From Rhodocyclaceae bacterium (lineage in GTDB: Bacteria > Pseudomonadota > Gammaproteobacteria > Burkholderiales > Rhodocyclaceae): a stretch of 64,000 nt of DNA. The stretch lies in assembly GCA_028714035.1 (NCBI GenBank), contig JAQTNA010000023.1, forward strand, positions 1-64,000, in the 5' to 3' direction. Of the stretch, positions 1 to 8,524 are shown in pieces. Position numbers and translations under genes: made by a program. The notes under the pieces are model-generated. The model was not told where the DNA came from and did no database searches. It saw only the letters and a program-made list of their open reading frames with translations. The first letter of the stretch is position 1; each line of letters opens with the position of its first letter.

Positions 1-1
1 G

Positions 2-106
2 GTCAATGCCTGGCAGTCGCGCCGAAATGCAGACCAGCGAGGAATCGCTTGGTCTTTCACCCGGCAAGACGCAGATAGCAAGATGGCTCGGCATTATGTT
101 TCGTAA
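2..106 (+). pseudogene. C-terminal tail of an IS630-like transposase (5' end outside window)
   Basis: The open frame entering at base 2 encodes 34 residues and stops at TAA 104-106. Its spaced pattern (AWQSRRNA, then IAWSFTRQDAD, then K-x-x-R-H-Y) resembles the extreme C-terminus of IS630-family transposases, which end with W-x-F-T-x-x-D-A-R-x-K. The rest of the gene lies before the window, so intactness cannot be judged. It ends 47 bp before the distal CRISPR repeat, so an IS copy or remnant borders the locus. The family call rests on a short recalled motif and is tentative. Confidence 0.45.
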
Positions 107-364
107 TTAACGTGTCGAGATACTAGTTGCTTGAACTCACGGAGGTCTGCACCGGTTCATCCCCGCGGGGGCGGGGAACACCCAACTCTGCAACGCCCGT
201 GATCTGCATGTCGCGGTTCATCCCCGCGGGGGCGGGGAACACGTCCTTGTTTCAATCTACCCAAGCGCGAGAGCCGGTTCATCCCCGCGGGGGCGGGGAA
301 CACGGCCGGACAAAGGTAGGCGGTGAGCCGAGCGCCGGTTCATCCCCGCGGGGGCGGGGAACAC

Positions 365-457
365 CTAAGTTTTCAGCAGTCTATAAGGATCAACAGCGGT
401 TCATCCCCGCGGGGGCGGGGAACACCTAAGTTTTCAGCAGTCTATAAGGATCAACAG
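365..457 (-). repeat. Adjacent duplicated spacer (spacers 4 and 5)
   Basis: The 32-nt spacer at 365-396 is repeated exactly at 426-457, separated only by one repeat. This is best explained by duplication of a repeat-spacer unit through slippage or unequal recombination, near the leader-distal (old) end. Confidence 0.97.
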
Positions 458-1402
458 CGGTTCATCCCCGCGGGGGCGGGGAACACTTCTGTCTGACATT
501 CGCACTCTTCTGACTGAACGGTTCATCCCCGCGGGGGCGGGGAACACGGGTTGGCGAACCGGTGGAGCACCGGCAGAGCCGGTTCATCCCCGCGGGGGCG
601 GGGAACACTGGCCGACGAGTACCTCCTGGCGGCTGACCAACGGTTCATCCCCGCGGGGGCGGGGAACACCTATGCCGAGTTCGTCAAGATCATAGACAAG
701 GCGGTTCATCCCCGCGGGGGCGGGGAACACCGCCACCGCGCATGATGCGCCGATATTCAAAGCGGTTCATCCCCGCGGGGGCGGGGAACACACCTGGTCT
801 GGGGTGAGGTAGAGGTGCCGCGCCGGTTCATCCCCGCGGGGGCGGGGAACACGTACAGGTCCGCCATGATGAACGGGCCGCCCGCGGTTCATCCCCGCGG
901 GGGCGGGGAACACCAATTCTCGCGCTCGCGCTGGTGAGAAGGGGGCGGTTCATCCCCGCGGGGGCGGGGAACACATGTCCTCGTGGATCAGGCCCGCCTT
1001 GGAGCCCGGTTCATCCCCGCGGGGGCGGGGAACACCGTTTTTTCGGCACTGCTTCAACGTCCGGCAGCTGGTTCATCCCCGCGGGGGCGGGGAACACGTC
1101 AACATAAAGGCGAGATGTGGACACCGTCCCGGTTCATCCCCGCGGGGGCGGGGAACACGCCGGACCATGTATTTCTGTGTATCCCGCGGGCGGTTCATCC
1201 CCGCGGGGGCGGGGAACACGTGCCCTTGTACCCCGGCGAGAAGCTGTCCGCCGGTTCATCCCCGCGGGGGCGGGGAACACGCCACCATGGGCATCCAGAA
1301 TCGGCCCAAGGGCGGTTCATCCCCGCGGGGGCGGGGAACACAATGCCGGGAGCGATCTGGACACCCTGGCCGGCGGTTCATCCCCGCGGGGGCGGGGAAC
1401 AC

Positions 1403-1497
1403 ATTGCCGTAGCCATCCACGGGCACGCTGTCCTGCGGTTCATCCCCGCGGGGGCGGGGAACACATTGCCGTAGCCATCCACGGGCACGCTGTCCTG
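1403..1497 (-). repeat. Adjacent duplicated 33-nt spacer (spacers 21 and 22)
   Basis: The 33-nt spacer at 1403-1435 is repeated exactly at 1465-1497. Both copies have the unusual 33-nt length, so the second copy is a unit duplication rather than an independent acquisition. Confidence 0.97.
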
Positions 1498-2258
1498 CGG
1501 TTCATCCCCGCGGGGGCGGGGAACACCGCGGCTCCACGGCATGCACCAGCGTCACCCACGGTTCATCCCCGCGGGGGCGGGGAACACTTGGAACGTGACA
1601 AGCCGGGCATGAATGAGCGCGGTTCATCCCCGCGGGGGCGGGGAACACCTGCGCAGGTTCATGAAGCGCAGGCGCCCGGACGGTTCATCCCCGCGGGGGC
1701 GGGGAACACGCGGGCGGCGATCTGCCGCGCTACCCCTACGGCGGTTCATCCCCGCGGGGGCGGGGAACACTCCGCCCGGCGAATCCTCGGATTTGCAACG
1801 GACGGTTCATCCCCGCGGGGGCGGGGAACACCCTGACCCCCATGCGAACGAGCATGGAACGAACGGTTCATCCCCGCGGGGGCGGGGAACACGGCGACCC
1901 CTTCCTGTTGCCAGGGGCCGGGATAGGTTCATCCCCGCGGGGGCGGGGAACACACCCTGGAAGGGATGAAGGTACGGGACAGGGGCGGTTCATCCCCGCG
2001 GGGGCGGGGAACACCTGCCGCACGGGCCAGTGGTCAATCGGGCCGGCGGTTCATCCCCGCGGGGGCGGGGAACACATCCCCCTGGCCTCCCTGACCCTGG
2101 GCGCGCGCGGTTCATCCCCGCGGGGGCGGGGAACACCTCCCTCAGTCCGCATCCGGCACGTGAACGATCGGTTCATCCCCGCGGGGGCGGGGAACACGAT
2201 GACCGCGGAAGAGTACCTGGCCCTGCGGGCGGTTCATCCCCGCGGGGGCGGGGAACAC

Positions 2259-2595
2259 TCGCTCATTTCGGGCTCGGACCTGGCCTCGGACGGTTCATCC
2301 CCGCGGGGGCGGGGAACACTTCTGTGGCCATCACCCTGAGTTGATCATGTTCGGTTCATCCCCGCGGGGGCGGGGAACACTCCAGCTCGTGGCCGACGGT
2401 CGTGGCCGTGTCCGGTTCATCCCCGCGGGGGCGGGGAACACGCCATGACAGCCGCCATGCTTTCCTGTGCCTGCGGTTCATCCCCGCGGGGGCGGGGAAC
2501 ACTGTCCCGGATTTGATGTCAGGATACAAGTCCCCGGTTCATCCCCGCGGGGGCGGGGAACACTCGCTCATTTCGGGCTCGGACCTGGCCTCGGA
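2259..2595 (-). repeat. Non-adjacent duplicated spacer (spacers 35 and 40)
   Basis: The 32-nt spacer at 2259-2290 is identical to that at 2564-2595, five units (305 bp) away. The four spacers between them are unique and the flanking spacers are not duplicated, so simple unit slippage does not explain it. Confidence 0.95.
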
Positions 2596-3052
2596 CGGTT
2601 CATCCCCGCGGGGGCGGGGAACACGCGATAGCGGTTGCAGGCCGCCATGTACATGCCGGTTCATCCCCGCGGGGGCGGGGAACACCGCGAAGAGGTAGAG
2701 GAGAGCTGATCGGTGGCCGGTTCATCCCCGCGGGGGCGGGGAACACACCTCACCGGCCGGATAGACGACATGACCGGTCGGTTCATCCCCGCGGGGGCGG
2801 GGAACACCAACTGGAAGACATCCGTACCCGCATCGAGACCGGTTCATCCCCGCGGGGGCGGGGAACACTCCCTGAACGGCGGGGGTGGCCATGTGGATGC
2901 CGGTTCATCCCCGCGGGGGCGGGGAACACACCCGCTGGCAAAGCCCAAGCGCAGCCCGCAACGGTTCATCCCCGCGGGGGCGGGGAACACCCGGGGCAGG
3001 GCAATAGCCCCGGCATCGGCGCGCGGTTCATCCCCGCGGGGGCGGGGAACAC

Positions 3053-3130
3053 ACTTCTTCCATCTCCATGAATTTCCATGGAAAAGACCGAGGGTCGGAT
3101 TCTACCGACCAATACCGATGCTGATGGTAT
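3053..3130 (-). promoter_or_regulatory. CRISPR leader
   Basis: This 78-bp stretch lies between the cas2 stop and the first transcribed repeat and is clearly richer in A+T than its surroundings. By position and composition it is the leader that should hold the pre-crRNA promoter and the integration site. I do not see a convincing IHF consensus or clear -35/-10 boxes, so the functional elements inside are not assigned. Confidence 0.7.
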
Positions 3131-4364
<1,234 letters not shown>

Positions 4365-4367
4365 GGC

Positions 4368-4850
4368 TTACACTTCTCCGACCCGCTGCAATACGGTCTG
4401 GACCAATTGCGGCGAGAGCCGATAGCCAAAATCATTGAGGGCAGATACCAGGGGCGCCAGACGCTCGATTTGACCTTTTAGCCGGGCCTGCAACAACACG
4501 CCCAAGGTGCCCACCAGGGGGATGCCTAAATCCGCCGCCACCCGCCGGCCACGGCGCTCGTCCACCAATGCCGGGCAATGCCGCTCCAGTGCCAAAATCA
4601 AGGCCGCCGCTTCCCCCGCATTGATACTGTGAAGCAAGGCAAACGGCGCCACGTCGGCGACGGGCACGATTTCGAACAAGCCGGAAGCGGCGGCAGCCTT
4701 GATCAAGTTCGCCCCCGGCTTATTCCTATCGTCGGTGCACTCCGACAGGACATCCTGGGGTAACAGTACCTCGGAAAATTGCAGTGGCAGTAAGCGGAGC
4801 AAGCCCAGCCGAGCCAGTGCGATCAAGGGGCCACTATCCGCGACGACCAT
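4368..4850 (-). CDS. PIN-domain toxin (DUF3368 type) inside the cas operon
   Basis: The 160-residue product begins MVVADSGPLIALARLG, the N-terminal PIN signature with the first acidic residue at Asp5. Further acidic positions are Glu37, Glu80 (NAGEAAALILA) and Asp97-Glu98 (ALVDERRGRRVA), a layout typical of DUF3368 PIN proteins, which are probable RNases in toxin-antitoxin pairs. It overlaps the upstream antitoxin gene by 17 bp and ends 3 bp before cas1. PIN toxins are not part of type I-E systems, so this is an insertion between cas6e and cas1. Its target RNA cannot be inferred. Confidence 0.88.
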   Translation of the reverse strand: MVVADSGPLIALARLGLLRLLPLQFSEVLLPQDVLSECTDDRNKPGANLIKAAAASGLFEIVPVADVAPFALLHSINAGEAAALILALERHCPALVDERRGRRVAADLGIPLVGTLGVLLQARLKGQIERLAPLVSALNDFGYRLSPQLVQTVLQRVGEV

Positions 4851-5175
4851 GGCGCTCTATGACTTCCACTTCAGCATCCAACTCTTCATCTGGTTGGCGC
4901 AAGATGGCTACCCCCGCGGCACCGATGCGTTCGATCATCGCTTCCGTGCTCAGGCCGGCAAACTTGGCGGCTTGCACCAAGGTCAGGGTTTCCGTATCGA
5001 ACAACTGGATGGCCAATGCTACCCGTACCCCGGATTCCAGCAGTTGATCGGTAAAAGGTACGGCCAAGAATACCGGCGTACCGTATTTGGTAATTACCGA
5101 CAAATCCCCCGCTTCCGCGCCCCGGATCAGATCCCCGGTGCGCTCCCGCAGGTCTCGGACAGTAAAAGCTTGCAT
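4834..5175 (-). CDS. Antitoxin with Phd/YefM-like N-terminus and UPF0175-like C-terminus
   Basis: The 113-residue protein looks like a two-part antitoxin. Residues 1-45 (FTVRDLRERTGDLI, then ITKYGTPVFLAVPF) match the DNA-binding fold of Phd/YefM antitoxins. Residues about 50-113 (VRVALAIQLFDTETLTLVQA, then AAKFAGLSTEAMIERI) match the UPF0175 family, which is often paired with DUF3368 PIN toxins. The ATG at 5175 has a strong AGGAGA ribosome site. It overlaps the toxin gene and is preceded by a palindromic candidate operator. It probably neutralises the toxin and represses the pair; this is inferred from family behaviour. Confidence 0.85.
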   Translation of the reverse strand: MQAFTVRDLRERTGDLIRGAEAGDLSVITKYGTPVFLAVPFTDQLLESGVRVALAIQLFDTETLTLVQAAKFAGLSTEAMIERIGAAGVAILRQPDEELDAEVEVIERHGRRG

Positions 5176-5194
5176 GCTGGTCTCCTGGCGTTAA

Positions 5195-5220
5195 TTTGTG
5201 CCATCAAACGATAGCACAAA
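5195..5220 (-). promoter_or_regulatory. Palindromic operator candidate of the toxin-antitoxin pair
   Basis: A perfect inverted repeat, TTTGTGC at 5195-5201 and GCACAAA at 5214-5220, lies in the 60-bp gap between the cas6e stop and the antitoxin ATG. Phd-type antitoxins bind such palindromes over their own promoter. The site implies that the pair and cas1-cas2 can be expressed separately from the Cascade genes. The promoter itself is not resolved. Confidence 0.55.
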
Positions 5221-5235
5221 TCGAGCGTCGCCACC

Positions 5236-6030
5236 TCAAACCCGCCGCACCAACAAGAGGCCGCAACCGAAGGCTTTTGCGCGGCCGATACCACCGATGA
5301 GGGCTTCCGTCAGTTTTTCCGAATCGCTCACGCGGGCCAGCCCTTGATAATCCAGGCTTGAGAATGCCAGCTTGCCACCCTTGTGAGGGAGGCTGTGCTG
5401 GGTGTAGCCATCCCATTCGAGGGCAGGCTCTTCGTCTTCGTCGAGCCAACTTTCGCGGTTCTGCACGGCCAGCCCCCAGCCTTCCGCCCGTTTTAGGAAC
5501 CAGTCGCGGGCGGCGAGGTCCGCGGCATCCTCCAGGGCGACTCGTTGCGCAGGGGCTGCGTCCTTTGCCAATGGATGGCCCAGGCGCTTTTTGGCTGCCA
5601 TGATGACATCGTGGAAGGTACGTCGGGGATGATGATCCCTCGGGGCCTTGCCGGAGGCTTGCCGCCGGGCGTTGTAGGCGGCGAGTTCCTCTGGAGCGAA
5701 AGCGACTTCAGTGGCCTCGGTAGGATTCGCTCGCAAGGTGAATTGCACCAATTCGCCCGCGCTTAGCCTGGGGGTGTAGGGCTTGGGCACCTCCACCTCC
5801 AGCAGACCGGGCACCGCCAGGGGCGGGCGTCGGGAAACGATGAGGAACGTGGGCCAGCCGTTGCGGTCCCGGTCGACGCGGAACACGAAATCGCGCGCTT
5901 CGCCATCGCCGGGAAACAGGCGCCAGACCAGGGCATGCTCGAAGTAGGCGCTGCCTGCCGCCAATTGGGTCAGTTGCTGCCGGTCCAGACCTTGCCGATC
6001 CAGATGCACGCGGGAAAAGAAATGGCTCAT
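5236..6030 (-). CDS. cas6e: CRISPR RNA endonuclease Cas6e
   Basis: Cas6e cuts the pre-crRNA at the base of each repeat hairpin and stays bound to the 3' handle in Cascade. The 264-residue length is close to other I-E Cas6e proteins. Support comes from the N-terminus MSHFFSRVHLDR, His32 in YFEHALVWRLF as a candidate catalytic histidine, and the C-terminal glycine-rich segment IGRAKAFGCGLLLVRRV that ends the second RRM-like fold. Its ATG overlaps the cas5e stop by 4 bp (ATGA), so it belongs to the Cascade operon. A 60-bp gap separates it from the antitoxin gene. Confidence 0.95.
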   Translation of the reverse strand: MSHFFSRVHLDRQGLDRQQLTQLAAGSAYFEHALVWRLFPGDGEARDFVFRVDRDRNGWPTFLIVSRRPPLAVPGLLEVEVPKPYTPRLSAGELVQFTLRANPTEATEVAFAPEELAAYNARRQASGKAPRDHHPRRTFHDVIMAAKKRLGHPLAKDAAPAQRVALEDAADLAARDWFLKRAEGWGLAVQNRESWLDEDEEPALEWDGYTQHSLPHKGGKLAFSSLDYQGLARVSDSEKLTEALIGGIGRAKAFGCGLLLVRRV

Positions 6031-6821
6031 GGCTGGCCCTCCGTAAAGCGCGCATGTTCCCGCCGGGGAGCGAACTGCCAGCGCAGGCGGGAGGTGGGTT
6101 CGTCGTGGCGCGTCAGGGTGATGCTGGCCGGCGAGTCGGCTTCCAAGCCGTCGCTGCCGAAGGCTTCATCCCAGTAATAGCGGGGTGCCCGCATGTTGAG
6201 ACGGCGGACGTTTCTTTGCCTGGCATCGGCTTGCCATGCCTCTTTCAGATGGGCCACCAGTTCCGGTAGCGGGTCGGCATCGAATGCGTCCAGAGCCGCT
6301 TTCAAGGAGGCGTAGTTTTCGACCTTGGGCGCGAGCGGCGCGGCCAGCGGACAGGACTTGCGTCCCAGGTAGAGCGGGAACGCCGGCCGCTGCAACGCTG
6401 CCGCCACTTCTGTCAGACTCCGTTCCGCCTTGTCCGTCACCACAACCGCCACAGTGGAAAAGCTGTCGCAGCGGTATTCGCGGCCAGTGAGCATCGGTGA
6501 GGGGAGTTGATGGCGGGGCACAAGGGTCAGTTCCTGACGGCGGGTGCGGTAGCGCAGTTTCTTCAAATCAGCCCCTGGCTGGACGGTGTGAAAGTCCCGC
6601 AGAGGATGGCCGGCGGCATGGAGCTTGACGCCGAAGCGGAAGCCGGCGGCAAGCGCCGCCTGACCGTCTTCGTCATCCCGTGTGATGCCCAAGGCCGCGC
6701 CGATGAGGCCGATGAGTGCCGAGCGGGACGGGTAGGCAGCCGAGTGGCGGGTTTCCCCCACGGCGATTTCCCCCCAACTGGCCATCGGCCCGTAGAGCCG
6801 AAAGACAAGGTAATCGCCCAT
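6027..6821 (-). CDS. cas5: Cascade subunit Cas5e
   Basis: Cas5e caps the 5' handle of the crRNA in Cascade. The product starts MGDYLVFRLYGPMASWGEIA, followed by PSRSALIGLIGAALGI at about residues 32-47, which is the family hallmark. I chose ATG 6821 because it lies just after the cas7e stop (1-bp gap) and gives a 264-residue protein that matches the family N-terminus; the open frame upstream only reads through cas7e in another phase. The stop overlaps the cas6e start by 4 bp. Confidence 0.95.
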   Translation of the reverse strand: MGDYLVFRLYGPMASWGEIAVGETRHSAAYPSRSALIGLIGAALGITRDDEDGQAALAAGFRFGVKLHAAGHPLRDFHTVQPGADLKKLRYRTRRQELTLVPRHQLPSPMLTGREYRCDSFSTVAVVVTDKAERSLTEVAAALQRPAFPLYLGRKSCPLAAPLAPKVENYASLKAALDAFDADPLPELVAHLKEAWQADARQRNVRRLNMRAPRYYWDEAFGSDGLEADSPASITLTRHDEPTSRLRWQFAPRREHARFTEGQP

Positions 6822-6822
6822 G

Positions 6823-7875
6823 TCAGTCTCCGGCCACGAAGTCCACCAGGGCGGCCTTGCTGCCGGTCCCGGCCAGGACGTTGAATTCCACCTTGGCGTC
6901 CGCGCAGTTACCGTACACCTTGTCCATGTTGGCGCGTAGTTCAGCCAAGGCCTTGGTGGCTGCTTCGCCATATCCCACCTGTTTGTCATCAATGGGCTTG
7001 AGGAAAGCCAGGGCGAGGGAGCGGGGCTGCTGCGGGCCTTTTTCCGCCAGGGCGTAATGCACATAGGCGCGGGAGGCGAAGCTGTTCTGCTTGCCGGAGG
7101 GGCCGACGGTGAGGGCCGTGTTGGTCAGGGCGCGCAAGGTGCGCTGTACCAGTGCCTCGTCGCCGCCGAGGTTCTTCAGCAACTGGTCCCGATCTATGCA
7201 CACGTATTCATAAAACACGGCGGCGGCGAAACCGGCTTCGCCGACGTGGCCAGCCCCGGTTTCGTCCCGGCCCTTGTTCAGGTCATCCACCGCGGTGAAG
7301 TAGTCGTCTTCCACCGCAGAGGCGTGCACACCGATGGCATGGGCCACTTGTACGGCGGCTTCCGTGTTATGTGCTGCCTTGCCAGCCAGCATGCGGCCAA
7401 ACAGCGCAAGATCCACTGCGTGCTGAATATGCAAAAGACCATCCAGTTCTTCCGCGGTTGGTTCCCGTTTCTTGCTGCTTATGGTGAGAACCAATTGGTC
7501 AAAGCTAGCCAGTTCCTCTGGGGAAAGGTGCACCAAAGTTTCGTTCTGGTACTTTTTTGCCTTCTCAGTTTTTAGTTCCCCGTACGTAAGGCCGATCTTG
7601 CTAGCCCAGGTATCGGCATCTTTTTCCTTTAGCCCCGCCTTGACAAAAGCTTCGTGTGCTAGTTGCCCCAGCAGCTTAGTGCGGGTTCCGATGTGGCCGG
7701 CCAGTGCGTCCTGGAACAATTCGGAAGTGCGCCAGGCACGTTTCAGGCTCTGAGAGGACACCCGCAAGCGATCCACACCGCCCATCTTGGCGGTCTTGGG
7801 GCGGCCCAGGACGTCCCGGTTCAGGTTGGCGGGCGGGTAGGAAACGAGAAGGTGCAGTTGGATAAAGCGGGTCAT
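6823..7875 (-). CDS. cas7: Cascade backbone subunit Cas7e
   Basis: Cas7e forms the six-copy backbone that holds the crRNA spacer. The 350-residue protein starts MTRFIQLHLLVSYPPANLNR and continues DVLGRPKTAKMGG and RLRVSSQSLKRAWR (to about residue 49), which is the strongly conserved I-E Cas7 N-terminal segment that contacts RNA. Length and position, between cse2 and cas5e, fit the family. The gene starts 2 bp after the cse2 stop and ends 1 bp before cas5e. Confidence 0.97.
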   Translation of the reverse strand: MTRFIQLHLLVSYPPANLNRDVLGRPKTAKMGGVDRLRVSSQSLKRAWRTSELFQDALAGHIGTRTKLLGQLAHEAFVKAGLKEKDADTWASKIGLTYGELKTEKAKKYQNETLVHLSPEELASFDQLVLTISSKKREPTAEELDGLLHIQHAVDLALFGRMLAGKAAHNTEAAVQVAHAIGVHASAVEDDYFTAVDDLNKGRDETGAGHVGEAGFAAAVFYEYVCIDRDQLLKNLGGDEALVQRTLRALTNTALTVGPSGKQNSFASRAYVHYALAEKGPQQPRSLALAFLKPIDDKQVGYGEAATKALAELRANMDKVYGNCADAKVEFNVLAGTGSKAALVDFVAGD

Positions 7876-7876
7876 G

Positions 7877-8524
7877 TCAGGCTCCTGTGTTCTTGGACGA
7901 AGGTTCGATGGTGGTTTCGGGTTTCAAGGCGGCGGAGTAATAGGCACTTGCCCAGCGCACCTGGATGCGGTCTCTCGGCTTGTCGGGCTTCTGGCCTTGG
8001 AATTCCTTTTGCCAGTCCAGTAGTTCTTCCGTCAGATGCACCACATCCGCCGTCTTGCCGGCCAACTGAATGGCCTGGCGCGCCTGCTGGAAAAAGTCCT
8101 CCGCGCTATCCGCGGTTTGCAGCCGGGCGAAGCGCAGCTTGCTCATCAGCGGCCGGTCGCTACCTTCCGCTTTCGGCCGGCCCAACTGGGCGGCAAAGGA
8201 TCGGTTCTGGATGTCCTTGGGCGGCTCCGAGTCCACCCAGGCCAGGAGACCCGCCACCAGGGCGAAGTTCCAGGCATCGGGCTGCACATAGTCGTTTTCC
8301 GTCGTGGCTTGCTCCAGCCGGTGCAACAGGCTATGAAAGGCCGGCTCCAGGAGAACGAGGGACGGCTCGGCGCAACGCTTCAGGGTGGCCCGATGGGCGC
8401 GGGCGAAACCGCCGAACTGCCCGGCGAGTCTGGCCTTGATGGCTGGGTCGTTCTGACTTTCCGGTTGCAGCCAGGTCCACCAGTCGTGCAGGACGTGTTT
8501 CTGGCTGGCAGAGAGTTTGGTCAT
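7877..8524 (-). CDS. cse2: Cascade small subunit Cse2
   Basis: Cse2 forms the dimer that stabilises the target DNA R-loop in Cascade. The 215-residue helical protein starts MTKLSASQKHVLHDWWTWL and contains the R-F-A-R-L segment that is typical of the family. ATG 8524 overlaps the cas8e stop by 4 bp (ATGA); a further upstream start would add 22 residues that only overlap cas8e and is not used. It is followed closely by cas7e. Confidence 0.93.
   Translation of the reverse strand: MTKLSASQKHVLHDWWTWLQPESQNDPAIKARLAGQFGGFARAHRATLKRCAEPSLVLLEPAFHSLLHRLEQATTENDYVQPDAWNFALVAGLLAWVDSEPPKDIQNRSFAAQLGRPKAEGSDRPLMSKLRFARLQTADSAEDFFQQARQAIQLAGKTADVVHLTEELLDWQKEFQGQKPDKPRDRIQVRWASAYYSAALKPETTIEPSSKNTGA

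Larger units (their letters stand above)
153..3052 (-). CRISPR. Type I-E CRISPR array: 48 repeats, 47 spacers
   Basis: A 29-bp repeat recurs every 61 bp (62 bp in four units). On the plus strand it is c/t/a followed by a 28-bp invariant core starting GGTTCATCCCCGCGGGGGCG. The reverse complement begins GTGTTCCCCGCCCCCGCGGG, which matches the E. coli I-E repeat layout and forms a CCCCGC/GCGGGG stem with a CCC loop. The array is therefore transcribed on the minus strand from the cas2 side. I counted 48 repeats; 43 spacers are 32 nt and four are 33 nt (starting at 1036, 1403, 1465 and 2991). The leader-distal repeat at 153 is not degenerate. The terminal base is T at 1069 and A at 1925 instead of C. 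Confidence 0.99.

Noticed and set aside
3053-3130. IHF binding site in the leader
   Set aside because: No segment fits the IHF consensus well enough to name one.
6822-7064. Upstream extension of the cas5e frame
   Set aside because: The extension overlaps cas7e in another phase, and the family N-terminus begins exactly at ATG 6821.
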